In this document: positions 7,154 to 14,955 of the stretch, in pieces
Numbering within the stretch: position 1 is the stretch's first letter
How the letters are laid out: every line of letters begins with the position of its first letter
IMG/VR virus record: IMGVR_UViG_3300027370_000020
Span: 1-37,697 of that record
Direction: 5' to 3' (one strand)
DNA from: a virus
Length of the DNA: 37,697 nt
The notes under the pieces: generated by a model
What the model saw: only the letters and a program-made list of their open reading frames with translations
The model's database searches: none
What the model was told of the DNA's origin: nothing
Made by a program: the position numbers and the translations under genes

Positions 7154-9187
7154 TCAGTATTCCGGCGCGTCGTGTGTTTTTCGCGCCTCAAATTTCTCAA
7201 ACATGTTTTCGTTTCCAGCGATTCCCCAATACCACTTACGGCCCTTCTGAAAAGAGCGAACACCAGCGGCAGCTCTCACCCGGTCCGCACACATCGAGAT
7301 GTCAAGATCGCCCTCCTTCATAAAGGACTGACATTCGGTCGCGGCCTTCGCTCCACTTTCGAGGAATGCCCTCAACACAGGAGCGGCCTTCTGTATCAGG
7401 CCGAGGTTTTTGCGCGAGTCAGGATTGAGTGCTTGCGACGCGGTCGCCTTCGTCATCCCATCCCAAACGATCTTGATGACCTCGCTCATCTCTCGTTCGA
7501 TCTCGACGTTCACAACTTCGGTGTGATAGCGGAAGGATTCGTGTCCCTTCGGTCCACGGATCGGAGCCATGATGTGAGCGTAGTGGCCCTGGAGATTGGG
7601 ATCATCGGAACATTGCCACGCGCTTCGCGCCACGCCGACAAAAGCACGCGCACCCATAACGCGGGACATCGGGTCCTGACTCTCACCTTTGTTCAGGTGA
7701 GACACGGTGAGGACATTGAAGCGAAGCTCCTGTGCGAGCATCACCAGCGGCATCAAAGCTTCGCGGACATCCTCTTCCGCATTCATCTTCAGCTTCCCGA
7801 GGTAATTCGTGATCGGGTCAATCACGATCAGGCCGAGGTGCGGCGCGAGCTTCCGCGCTTCGGCACAGATGAGCGCGATGTCTTCCTTCAGGGCGAGCAT
7901 TCGCTGATGCGTCTTGTCGTCTTTCGATACCTGCACTCCGGTGATCGGGTGGAAGAACAGGTCGCATCCACCGGCGAGGTCGAAACGCGGAAGGATGGTG
8001 TCCTGTAAATCGTCTTCGTTGTTGAGCATGATCGAATGCAGAGGAAAATTCCGCATCTTCTGACCATCCGGCCACGTCCCATATCCGTCGTGTCCTGGAA
8101 GCTTCGACATGCGAGCGCAGAGGTCGATGGTGAGTGGAGATTTTCCTTGTGACGACTCACCGCTGAGGTTGAGCATCCCCGCTTCTCTGAGGACCGGCTT
8201 CCAACACCACCGCTCCGGCATTCGCAGTGTCCAGAGGGGATCGGGCATCACCAGAGAGCTGACCTCGGGAGAGCGCGACTGACTCTCACGGGGTGGAACC
8301 TTCCGCGCCTCTTCAATCGCGTTCGCTAGTTCCTCATGTTTGCGGCGTTCCCACTTGTTCTCGCCGCTCGGTCCCCACTTCCCCTCTGTGTACAGCTTTG
8401 ATTGTTTGAAATCGGCCTCCATTTTTTCGGGATCACAGGAGTTCTTGAGGGCGCTTTTCACGAGCAACGAGGCGACGGCTGAACTCGGGTCAGGAAACTC
8501 GGACTCAGGCTTCGCTATCATGTCCGCGAGTGTGAGATGGCTATAAGCCGACTTGCCGCGCTTCCCGGCGACCTCAACCGCCTGATCTTTTCCCGCGACC
8601 GAGGTGTACAGCTTTTCGAGTCCCGTTCTATCGAGAATCCCACCGTCAAACTCACCCCACGCAACTCCGGTGACGGTGACGTAGTTGGACCAAAACAGCT
8701 CGATCTTCTCGTGATCGGCTCCGACGTTCTTCACGACTTTCTTTTTGCCTGCACCGGCCATCCGCTCCGCGAACGCGCCGAGGACCTTCTGATCGACTCG
8801 AACCCATAGGTGAAGGCCGTGATGCGTGACTCCGGGTGATCGTTCCGCGTAGAAGATGAAGCCCTTCCAGGTATCAACGAAAACCCGCGCCCACAACTTC
8901 AGCTCGCCGTTCGGCTGAAAGCAATTGTCGAGATCGACGCAAAGGACGGAACCTCCGGCGAGGTTGTAGCCGACGAAGTCGTATCCCTTCTCATTCGCGA
9001 ACGCGATGGCTTCTTCGAGCGAGACGAGGACATCCGGCGTGTACTTCCAACAGTCGTGAAGCTTGCCGGTGACCACAGAGGTCGGAGGCTTCGTTGCCTG
9101 ACCTTTGTCGTTGATAACGATCTTCGTCACCACGTACCGCCGAGTGCGGAAGATCGGCGGTACGCTATCGACTTTCAGTTCGATCAT
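7154..9187 (-). CDS. Bifunctional primase-helicase (phage/plasmid replication protein)
   Basis: 677 residues with two enzymatic parts. The N-terminal part resembles the primase-polymerase fold found in phage and plasmid replication proteins: VLCVDLDN with D85 and D87, followed by GVTHHGLHLWVRV and an IELFWSNYVTVTG region. The C-terminal part is a RecA-fold ATPase of the RepA/AAA_25 type: Walker A GESSQGKS near residue 345, NNEDD near 385, Walker B LGLIVIDPITNYLG near 455, then VSHLNKGE and GARAFVGVARSAW. Such proteins prime and unwind DNA at the element origin. The start overlaps the ParB stop by 4 bases. With no DnaB or loader in element A, this is its probable replicative helicase. Confidence 0.82.
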   Translation of the reverse strand: MIELKVDSVPPIFRTRRYVVTKIVINDKGQATKPPTSVVTGKLHDCWKYTPDVLVSLEEAIAFANEKGYDFVGYNLAGGSVLCVDLDNCFQPNGELKLWARVFVDTWKGFIFYAERSPGVTHHGLHLWVRVDQKVLGAFAERMAGAGKKKVVKNVGADHEKIELFWSNYVTVTGVAWGEFDGGILDRTGLEKLYTSVAGKDQAVEVAGKRGKSAYSHLTLADMIAKPESEFPDPSSAVASLLVKSALKNSCDPEKMEADFKQSKLYTEGKWGPSGENKWERRKHEELANAIEEARKVPPRESQSRSPEVSSLVMPDPLWTLRMPERWCWKPVLREAGMLNLSGESSQGKSPLTIDLCARMSKLPGHDGYGTWPDGQKMRNFPLHSIMLNNEDDLQDTILPRFDLAGGCDLFFHPITGVQVSKDDKTHQRMLALKEDIALICAEARKLAPHLGLIVIDPITNYLGKLKMNAEEDVREALMPLVMLAQELRFNVLTVSHLNKGESQDPMSRVMGARAFVGVARSAWQCSDDPNLQGHYAHIMAPIRGPKGHESFRYHTEVVNVEIEREMSEVIKIVWDGMTKATASQALNPDSRKNLGLIQKAAPVLRAFLESGAKAATECQSFMKEGDLDISMCADRVRAAAGVRSFQKGRKWYWGIAGNENMFEKFEARKTHDAPEY

Positions 9188-10455
9188 CGACCGCTCCTTT
9201 GAGGCTCGATGACCGGCGCGTCTTTCAACGCGGCGATTGTTTCGCGGACGCGATCACAGATGCCATCAAGAGACGCGATGAGCTTCTTCTTGTCCGAGGC
9301 TGTGATCTGTGCGTGTCGGCGTTCTGCCTTTGAGAGGCCGAGGAAGTTGTTTCGCACCATGCAAAAGCGGTCGAATGTTTTGTTTCCCTGAGTGACGACA
9401 CTGTTCACCCACCGAACCCGGTCTTCCTCGGCGCGGCGAGCTTTCTGTTCCTCATCCTTCCGCTTCTGCTCGGCCTCGATCTCTTTCCGCCTCGCTATCG
9501 CGTCCTTCGTGCGAGTGACCTGACGACTGGCGTCCTTGACCTCGGCCTTCGCCTCTTTGATCTGTTCCTTGACCTTCTCCTCTTGCTTCGGCGCGAGCTT
9601 CTGTTGCTGTTTTTTCTGAAGCTCTTTGAGGTATTCGGCGGCCTTCTGTTCGCGCTTCTGGCGTTCGATCAAAGCCTGCGTGTTGTCGGCCTCGACGCGT
9701 TTTGCTTCTTCCTTCTGAAGCTCCGTCTTGTGCGCGTGTCTCGTGGCTGACTTCGCGTAGTCATCGAGGATGGACTGAACGACGATTCGGCCTGATCGCT
9801 TGTCACGGTAGGATTCGAGACGGCTGTACTCCCACACTTTCAGTTCGACGAGTTCGAGGAAAGCGAAAGCGGCGCGGACATCATCATTCGATTCCTTGTC
9901 GTTCTTGCAAGTGCGACCCAAGAACCGCGCCACAGAGAGCATGTTGTAGGCAAACCGGGAATCCCGGTTTGCTCCTCTCACGAAGCCGGGAGCGACGCGA
10001 ATAGCGTTGGAGTTGGATGGAATTTCGAGCTTGATCTCTCCGCTCGCGATGGCGTTGACCGTGGCCTTCACGATCTCCATCGTGAACTCGAAGCCGTGAC
10101 CATAAGCATCATCGTGATCGCGGGACATCCGCTGAAGAACTTCCGCGTCCGACAGTTTCACAACGTTGAAGTCGAACTCCTCGTTTTTTCCGTACTTGCG
10201 GCGAAGAGCTTCGAGGCGATGATGACCGAACACGATCTCGAATTGTCCCTTCGAGTTCTCGCGGACGATGATGTTCTTCCAGAAGCCGGTTGTCTCGATG
10301 GACTCGACGAGCTTTACGATCCGGTTCTCATCGAGCGGGTTGATGGTGAAGTCTCTAAAGGGACTGGCGACGACACTCGCGAGCGCGATCTTCGAGCCTC
10401 GCGCTGAGGTCACAGAGGCGGGATGAGACTTTTCGAGTTGTGGTGATTTCGACAT
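9184..10455 (-). CDS. ParB-like nuclease-fold protein with long coiled coil
   Basis: The N-terminal 110 residues match the ParB/Sulfiredoxin-type fold: NPLDENRIVKLVESIETTGF, then the diagnostic FGHHRLEALRRKYG near residue 80. A middle helical region (VVQSILDDYAKS) could bind DNA. From about residue 245 to 345 there is a long Lys/Glu/Gln coiled coil, followed by a C-terminal helical domain. No ParA gene is present, so plain plasmid-style partition is unlikely; it may bind the repeat cluster upstream of its own gene and act in replication or regulation. The ATG at 10455 is embedded in a 9-bp hairpin, with GGGAG in the loop as ribosome site. First gene of the element A operon. Confidence 0.75.
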   Translation of the reverse strand: MSKSPQLEKSHPASVTSARGSKIALASVVASPFRDFTINPLDENRIVKLVESIETTGFWKNIIVRENSKGQFEIVFGHHRLEALRRKYGKNEEFDFNVVKLSDAEVLQRMSRDHDDAYGHGFEFTMEIVKATVNAIASGEIKLEIPSNSNAIRVAPGFVRGANRDSRFAYNMLSVARFLGRTCKNDKESNDDVRAAFAFLELVELKVWEYSRLESYRDKRSGRIVVQSILDDYAKSATRHAHKTELQKEEAKRVEADNTQALIERQKREQKAAEYLKELQKKQQQKLAPKQEEKVKEQIKEAKAEVKDASRQVTRTKDAIARRKEIEAEQKRKDEEQKARRAEEDRVRWVNSVVTQGNKTFDRFCMVRNNFLGLSKAERRHAQITASDKKKLIASLDGICDRVRETIAALKDAPVIEPQRSGR

Positions 10456-10483
10456 CGAGGCGTAGAACTCCCTGCTCGATGTC
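10451..10483 (-). promoter_or_regulatory. Hairpin across the ParB start codon
   Basis: GACATCGAG (10451-10459) and CTCGATGTC (10475-10483) form a perfect 9-bp inverted repeat with a 15-base loop. The minus-strand start codon (10455-10453) lies in one arm and the likely ribosome site GGGAG lies in the loop. In RNA this would hide the start codon; in DNA it could be a protein operator. Confidence 0.6.
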
Positions 10484-10692
10484 AGTCCCTTGGTGGGTGC
10501 TCAGTCGCTTGAGCGGCGACCTGATCGTACCTTTGTTGGATTCTCGCGCCTTGCGATCAATCAAGGCTTGAGAGACTTACGGCAGGAGGTCCAAATCCAT
10601 GTTTCCCTGCCCGAGTGCATTAGCTGCGTTCCCGGCCTTTTGGCCTCCAGACGGGTCAACTGATGTGACGCTCGCCGAGCTAACGTTCTTCG

Positions 10693-10721
10693 AGTAAAAC
10701 ATGAGGGTTTATGACTGTCAA
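10693..10721 (-). promoter_or_regulatory. Candidate promoter for the element A replication operon
   Basis: On the minus strand TTGACA (plus positions 10716-10721) is followed after 17 bases by TTTACT (10693-10698). The -35 box is perfect; the -10 box is weak. It points towards ParB and the primase-helicase. One arm of the 9-bp inverted repeat at 10707-10748 lies in the spacer, which suggests repression. Confidence 0.5.
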
Positions 10722-10748
10722 CAAATATTCTTGTGTGAGGTCATAAAC
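10707..10748. promoter_or_regulatory. Inverted repeat overlapping the promoter
   Basis: GTTTATGAC (10707-10715) and GTCATAAAC (10740-10748) are perfect 9-bp arms separated by 24 bases, covering the promoter spacer and the region upstream of its -35 box. The arrangement is that of paired half-sites for a dimeric regulator. Confidence 0.55.
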
Positions 10749-10754
10749 AGCGGG

Positions 10755-10768
10755 TTACTACATAGTAA
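10755..10768. promoter_or_regulatory. Palindrome TTACTACATAGTAA
   Basis: A 14-base palindrome with a 2-base centre, seven bases from the 9-bp inverted repeat. AGTAAAC or a close form recurs at 10694, 10764 and 11052, so it may be a regulator or integrase-arm site. Function unknown. Confidence 0.45.
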
Positions 10769-10795
10769 ACTATTTTAATGACACGAGAAATCGAG

Positions 10796-10986
10796 GTCAG
10801 ATCGTCAATACGGTGTGTCCTGTGCCACCATGACGAACTGACGAACTGACGTTGTGAAAACGTAACTTTCAGAAAGAAAAGAATATAGTAAGGTTTATAT
10901 TTGCTGAAAAACACTCAAAAAGGCTCAGTTCGTCAGGCCGTCAGTTCGTCAGGATCACACAGGACCCTCTGTGTTGACGATCTGAC
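10796..10986. repeat. Nested inverted-repeat cluster of TGACGAAC octamers (origin-like)
   Basis: A 190-base region with dyad symmetry at several levels. Outer arms: GTCAGATCGTCAA (10796-10808) and TTGACGATCTGAC (10974-10986). Next: TCCTGTG (10818-10824) and CACAGGA (10958-10964). Next: octamer TGACGAAC twice in tandem plus TGACGTTG (10831-10854) on the plus strand, and on the minus strand TGACGAAC, TGACGGCC, TGACGAAC between 10953 and 10926. The centre (about 10855-10920) is AT-rich. Octamer iterons around an AT-rich core beside a primase-helicase gene and a ParB-like gene suggest a replication origin or partition site. Confidence 0.7.
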
Positions 10987-11195
10987 AATCCGGTTTTTCC
11001 GTCACCCTGCACCATGATGCACCGTGTGTCAAATTTTTAACAGTACCAAAGAGTAAACACTTTTGATGCGATTCTCGCGCCGTCGTGCGACAGCCGTGCG
11101 ACGGGCTTCCCGGACCCGCATGAACACTGTGGAGAAAAGGCGCTCACGGTCAACTGAACCGGCGCTCTTGGTCGCGCTCGGCCAACACACGACAT

Positions 11196-11230
11196 TAAAA
11201 ATTCAAACTCGACATCCCACGAGTTTGAAT
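11196..11230 (-). terminator. Intrinsic terminator after integrase A
   Basis: A perfect 11-bp stem, ATTCAAACTCG (11201-11211) and CGAGTTTGAAT (11220-11230), with an 8-base loop; on the minus strand it is followed by TTTTTAA. It lies 30 bases after the integrase stop and keeps integrase transcription out of the control region. Confidence 0.85.
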
Positions 11231-11260
11231 ACTTTTGTTAGGAGGCGTCACGGACCCACT

Positions 11261-12466
11261 TCAGCCCTTAAGCATCTTCCGCTCGTACTGTTTCATGCCG
11301 TCCGCGAATCCCTTCTTGGTGATGGTCTGTTTGTACTCGGCGAGCGTTGTGGTCATCGACTTGTGACCGGCGAGAGCCTGAGCAACCGCGTAGTTGCCGT
11401 TCGTGTTTTCGATGACCATCGTGATCGCGCCGCGTCGCCCGTTGTAAAGTCCACCCCACGCCAAGCCCTTCTTGCGGAGCGCGGGAATTACGATGCGATT
11501 GAGAGCGTTGTGTAGATCGAGCGGTGCCGGTCCACCGGCGAGATGCTTCATCTCTTCAGCGCAGCGGTCGTCTGTCAGTACACCTGTGCTCGGGAACACC
11601 CAACCTTCTGCGGGTCGTCCACTCTTATCCCACCACACCGCGAGCGGCTTCTTCACCCGCTTCACGATTGGGATGTCGCGGATCGACTCATCAGTCTTCG
11701 GCTTGCCGACGATGCCGCGCACGACATTGCGGCGCACATGCACGACACCTTTCGAGATGTCCTCCCATCGCAGCGCGTTGCATTCTCCAGGCCGGAGGCC
11801 GAGCCAACAGGTGATAGCAATCACGGCTTGCATCTCGGGATTCGCAACTAAAGCCGAGATCATGTTCTCGACCTGCTCCTGTGTGTACCAACCTTTCGGC
11901 TTGCTCTCCTTGCAGTCCTTCGGAATCTTCACACCGGCCCACGGATTCGCGGGACACAGGTCACGCTGGACGGCTTCGCTGAACATCGCGGATGCGAGTC
12001 CCCGGATGTGACGGAGCGTGTTCTTCACCTGTTTCGTCTTGATGGATGCAAGGAACCGGCGTGCCATAGCGCTGGTGTAGGCCCTGAGCGTCACGTCGCC
12101 GAAGTGTGGCTCCAGGTGTTGCCTCCAGAGCTGTTTGAAGCCCCTGACCGAGCTAGGCCGCATTCCGTGACCTCGGTAGTCTGTCTCACAGTAAGGCAAG
12201 TATTGGCCGGTCCAGAAGTCCGCGATCTTGATGTCGTCGCCGGTCGGCTGGACCTCTGTGTTCACCTTGGCGAGGATGCCGTCCGCGATGAGCTTCACGG
12301 CCTTCGAGGTGGGATACCTGTGGTCCTTGCTGTCTTTGTTGCATAGCTTCTGCGAGCGCAGGACTCGCGTAAGCTTGCCGTCCCGCATCTCGGTCACGTA
12401 ATATCGGAGGTGGAAGGCCCCATGTCTCTCGCAAATGTTCCCTGTCTGATGTCGAGTCGTCATGCA
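11261..12466 (-). CDS. Tyrosine recombinase, integrase of element A (IntA)
   Basis: 401-residue phage-type integrase. An N-terminal arm-binding part (HGAFHLRYYVTEMRDGKL) is followed by a core-binding domain (about 90-190) and a catalytic domain with Arg in GLRPGECNALRW near 224, Lys in the following strand region, YNGRRG near 342 in place of the HxxR box, GHKSMTTT near 366, and Tyr in AEYKQT near 378. Tyr/Asn instead of the first box-II His is known to me in related integrases of this type. The ATG at 12466 is preferred over 12529 because the family-like sequence begins there, though no strong ribosome site is seen. It is read away from the tRNA gene, 100 bases from it, and ends at its own terminator. 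Confidence 0.85.
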   Translation of the reverse strand, partial: CMTTRHQTGNICERHGAFHLRYYVTEMRDGKLTRVLRSQKLCNKDSKDHRYPTSKAVKLIADGILAKVNTEVQPTGDDIKIADFWTGQYLPYCETDYRGHGMRPSSVRGFKQLWRQHLEPHFGDVTLRAYTSAMARRFLASIKTKQVKNTLRHIRGLASAMFSEAVQRDLCPANPWAGVKIPKDCKESKPKGWYTQEQVENMISALVANPEMQAVIAITCWLGLRPGECNALRWEDISKGVVHVRRNVVRGIVGKPKTDESIRDIPIVKRVKKPLAVWWDKSGRPAEGWVFPSTGVLTDDRCAEEMKHLAGGPAPLDLHNALNRIVIPALRKKGLAWGGLYNGRRGAITMVIENTNGNYAVAQALAGHKSMTTTLAEYKQTITKKGFADGMKQYERKMLKG

Positions 12467-12495
12467 GGTATGGTATGGGAAAATGGGACAGAATG

Positions 12496-12519
12496 CGACA
12501 GCACGAACGTGCCGTGTCG
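12496..12519. promoter_or_regulatory. Palindrome between integrase A and the tRNA
   Basis: GCACG-AA-CGTGC (12501-12512) is a perfect palindrome, extended outward by CGACA (12496-12500) and TGTCG (12515-12519). It lies just upstream of IntA and could be an operator, an integrase site or part of an attachment region. No second copy was found in the window. Confidence 0.4.
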
Positions 12520-12566
12520 TCGGAGTCACTCAGAAGTTATTGAAAATGTTGTGTTTGTAATACCGT

Positions 12567-12643
12567 GGCGGCGTAGCTCAGGTGGCTAGAGCGACGGTCT
12601 CATAATCCGTAGGTCCGTGGTTCGAGTCCACGCGCCGCCACCA
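12567..12643 (+). tRNA. tRNA-Met (anticodon CAT)
   Basis: A full cloverleaf can be drawn: acceptor GGCGGCG pairs with CGCCGCC, then A and an encoded CCA (12641-12643); D-arm GCTC/GAGC; anticodon stem ACGG/CCGT around loop CTCATAA with anticodon CAT; T-arm CGTGG-TTCGAGT-CCACG. One T-T apposition closes the anticodon loop, as in elongator tRNA-Met. Anticodon CAT could also be an isoleucine tRNA modified at C34, which sequence alone does not settle. It is the probable integration site of element B, whose integrase frame ends inside it. Confidence 0.95.
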
Positions 12644-13866
12644 ATTAAATCAGTAACTTCTGCGAGTTCTGGCTCTACCTCGTTTTGTGCTTGGTGCGTC
12701 CCAGGTGCGGATTGGTGCGGAGTTGTTTTGTCTTCCTGCTTTGGCAGTTCGTCCAACTTGTCCACGAAAGATACGTTCGCGCCCGGAATCAGGTGACCGT
12801 AAGTGTCGACTGTTACCTGGATAGAGCTGTGCCCCATCTGCTCTTTCACGTACACGATCGAGGCTCCGCTTTGAATCAGCAGAGACCCAAACGTATGCCG
12901 CAGATCGTGAAGCCGGATCTTGCGGATGCCTGCCTTGGTGAGCACCGGCAGAAAGAACCGGTGGTACAGATTGTCGGGGTCGAGGATCGAGCCATCTGGC
13001 GAGGGGAATACCAACTCGTCCGAAACGTCATTCTTTCCCTTGAGGAAAGCTTCCAGCAACCGCTTGTCCCGTACTTCGACGAGCACGCGCCGCAGTTCTC
13101 GTGAAAGGTCGACGCGCCGGCTCTTTTTGCTTTTCGTAGTCGTGTGCTCACGTCGCACGTAGTTGTGTTGCACGATCATGAAGCGGTTGGGATCCTCGTC
13201 ATCCCTGCCGAACTGGATGTCTCCAAACTGCAGGGCGACCAGCTCGCCGCGGCGAAGACCCGCGCGCAGGGCAGTCAGGAACAGCGCCTCGTAATCAGGA
13301 CAGACCACCTTCGCGGCTTCGACGAACTGATGTGCTTCCACTGGCGTCAACGCGACACCCTTAGTCTCTTCGCCCTTCGCTGTACGGGTAAACCGCCCTA
13401 GACGCGCAGCAGGATTCGATTCAAGCACTCCTTCCTCGATTGCGTAGTTGAATATTCCTCGAATCACGCACAGAGCGTTGCGGATCGTGTTGCGCGACAG
13501 CTCCTGGGCAATCAAACCGTTCATCATCGACTTGACATCGTCGCGTTTGATGTCGGTCAGCCGTTTTGTTCCGAACCGAGGTCGAAGGTACTGCCGAAGC
13601 ACTCCCTCATAGCCTTCCGCGGTCGACGTCTTACACTCGACTTGCGCATAATCCTTCAGCCACCGGTCTGCGTAGGCACCGAACGTTGGGGACTGGCGTT
13701 CTGGATCATTCAGAAAGGCAACGTCGCCGAGGGCGAGGCGCGCCTCAATCTCGCGTCGCACCTTTTCCGCGGCTTCGCGGGTGCCAACGCACCGGTTCTT
13801 GCGTCGTCCGTGGTAGTTCACGTACACGTACCACTTGGCGCCGCGCTTTTTAATCTTCACGCCCAT
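12586..13866 (-). CDS. Tyrosine recombinase, integrase of element B (IntB)
   Basis: 426-residue phage-type integrase: N-terminal arm-binding region (KKRGAKWYVYVNYHGRRKN), a core-binding SAM-like domain with FGAYADRWLKDYAQ, and a complete catalytic domain with Arg in ALRAGLRRGELVAL near 201, HDLRHTFGSLL near 319, GHSS near 344 and the nucleophilic Tyr in VDTYGHL near 355. The last 18 residues (GGGAWTRTTDLRIMRPSL) are encoded by the antisense strand of the tRNA gene, and the stop lies in the part coding the D-loop. That is the usual sign of an element inserted at a tRNA 3' end. It is coupled to the excisionase gene upstream (TGATG overlap). Confidence 0.92.
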   Translation of the reverse strand: MGVKIKKRGAKWYVYVNYHGRRKNRCVGTREAAEKVRREIEARLALGDVAFLNDPERQSPTFGAYADRWLKDYAQVECKTSTAEGYEGVLRQYLRPRFGTKRLTDIKRDDVKSMMNGLIAQELSRNTIRNALCVIRGIFNYAIEEGVLESNPAARLGRFTRTAKGEETKGVALTPVEAHQFVEAAKVVCPDYEALFLTALRAGLRRGELVALQFGDIQFGRDDEDPNRFMIVQHNYVRREHTTTKSKKSRRVDLSRELRRVLVEVRDKRLLEAFLKGKNDVSDELVFPSPDGSILDPDNLYHRFFLPVLTKAGIRKIRLHDLRHTFGSLLIQSGASIVYVKEQMGHSSIQVTVDTYGHLIPGANVSFVDKLDELPKQEDKTTPHQSAPGTHQAQNEVEPELAEVTDLIGGGAWTRTTDLRIMRPSL

Positions 13867-14117
13867 CAGTTCGTTCCCATGACTCCAGCTACGAGTTCGT
13901 CCACAATACAGGCAACGTCAGCCGTTTTCAGCCTGTGATTTTCCAGCCATTGATCAAAAGTGCTTCTGCGAATCAAAATCTTCGTCCCAACGCGAGCGGC
14001 CGGCAGGGGATTCGTCGAGCGATGGATCCACTCGCGAAGAGTTCGCTCTGAGACACACGCGTACGCTTGCAGGGCTTTGAGATCCAGCCATTCGGGTTGT
14101 GGCCGTTCCGAAATCAT
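13866..14117 (-). CDS. Excisionase-like HTH protein, 83 aa
   Basis: A MerR/Xis-type small DNA-binding protein: WLDLKALQAYACVSERTLRE is the helix-turn-helix, followed by PAARVGTKILIRRSTFDQWL as the wing and closing helix. It is directly upstream of IntB with a one-base overlap, the standard excisionase-integrase pairing. The ATG at 14117 is chosen because the recognisable domain begins there, although the frame is open to 14300 and no clear ribosome site is seen; the extended form would add a Cys-containing stretch with no domain features. Confidence 0.75.
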   Translation of the reverse strand: MISERPQPEWLDLKALQAYACVSERTLREWIHRSTNPLPAARVGTKILIRRSTFDQWLENHRLKTADVACIVDELVAGVMGTN

Positions 14118-14241
14118 ATGTTTTTGGGTACTTGAAATTGGGGCGAAAGTCGCGACGCTAAGTCGTTGATCCAGCAAGATCGGCGCTGGCCGCTTCCAAG
14201 ACCTTTTCGGCACACGACCCACCCGCGCGGAAGGAAATAAC

Positions 14242-14955
14242 TCAGTTTCGCAATTTAGACAACGACCGGAGCTGCATGAGTTGGTCCTCTGGAGAACCAC
14301 TCACATCCTCGACCATGCAAACGTTCCCGTTTTCACTTCGAAAGAAAACGGTCGTGTGGCTTTCTTCTCGGAGAACGCGCACGTAGTTAGCTGAGCGAAC
14401 CAAAATCTGCCCCGCTATGCGGGACACTCTGCCTACGGGATTGTCTGCAACTAAGAAACTGTCGCAATCCCCGGGTCCGACCAACCACGCGGGGAAGCTT
14501 ACGTCGCTTATCTCAGTCCCACTCCTGTAGATGACCTGGACATGATTTTGTGCCCATAGCGTGAGCTGGCGCAACGCGGCTTGGATGTCGACCTCCGTTG
14601 GCTCAGCGCGAAGTTCGGATTCACGCTCACCCGGGTCGTCGGACAACCGCATCCAGGCCGAGTTAGGTCTTTTTCGGGATACCACAACACTATGTTTGCC
14701 GTCCCACCTCTCGATCTTCGCGTACCTCTGCCACTCGCCGTCCAGCACAAGAAGTGATCGTGACCCCTTGAGATGAGCGAGAAAGTTACCCGATGCGACT
14801 TCATCAAGAATCCCGCGGTAAGCCTGCGTCACGATTCCGACTCCAATCTCTACTAGCAGGGTCTGGTGTTGTTTGTTCCACTTGCACAGCAGGTCGTAAA
14901 CGGTTGGAAATGTTTGTTGTCTTCTTTGCGTTTTTGGACCCATACTTTTCGTCAT
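14242..14955 (-). CDS. Hypothetical protein, 237 aa
   Basis: No family recognised. The product is mixed alpha/beta with a Lys/Arg/Gln start, a central Arg/Glu region, and a C-terminal half rich in beta-like segments (GQILVRSANYVRVLREE, then HTTVFFRSENGNVCMVEDV). No membrane segment. The ATG at 14955 overlaps the stop of the upstream gene as ATGA and has AGAGG about 8 bases upstream, so translation is coupled. With its two upstream neighbours it forms a small block between the polyvalent-protein gene and the int-xis pair, a place where immunity or accessory genes are often carried. Nothing in the sequence shows which. Confidence 0.6.
   Translation of the reverse strand: MTKSMGPKTQRRQQTFPTVYDLLCKWNKQHQTLLVEIGVGIVTQAYRGILDEVASGNFLAHLKGSRSLLVLDGEWQRYAKIERWDGKHSVVVSRKRPNSAWMRLSDDPGERESELRAEPTEVDIQAALRQLTLWAQNHVQVIYRSGTEISDVSFPAWLVGPGDCDSFLVADNPVGRVSRIAGQILVRSANYVRVLREESHTTVFFRSENGNVCMVEDVSGSPEDQLMQLRSLSKLRN

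Larger units (their letters stand above)
10456..11195. other. Long non-coding control region of element A
   Basis: About 740 bases between the ParB gene and the integrase terminator with no convincing gene. A short minus-strand frame at 10355-10564 overlaps the ParB start and is rejected. The stretch holds a promoter-like element, two palindromes and a nested inverted-repeat cluster, listed separately. The part from 10987 to 11195 shows only a repeated GTGCGAC near 11085 and nothing else I can name. Confidence 0.7.

Noticed and set aside
7172-8008. Long plus-strand open frame opposite the primase-helicase
   Set aside because: It mirrors a strongly supported gene, its product is Arg/His-rich without domains, and it lacks a ribosome site; typical antisense shadow in GC-rich DNA.
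10355-10564. Minus-strand 69-residue frame overlapping the ParB start
   Set aside because: It overlaps the ParB coding start by about 100 bases, has low-complexity basic content and no ribosome site; the region is better explained as control DNA.
12540-12563. TTGAAA and TAATAC as a promoter for the tRNA
   Set aside because: The spacing is only 12 bases and the predicted start would fall within the mature tRNA.
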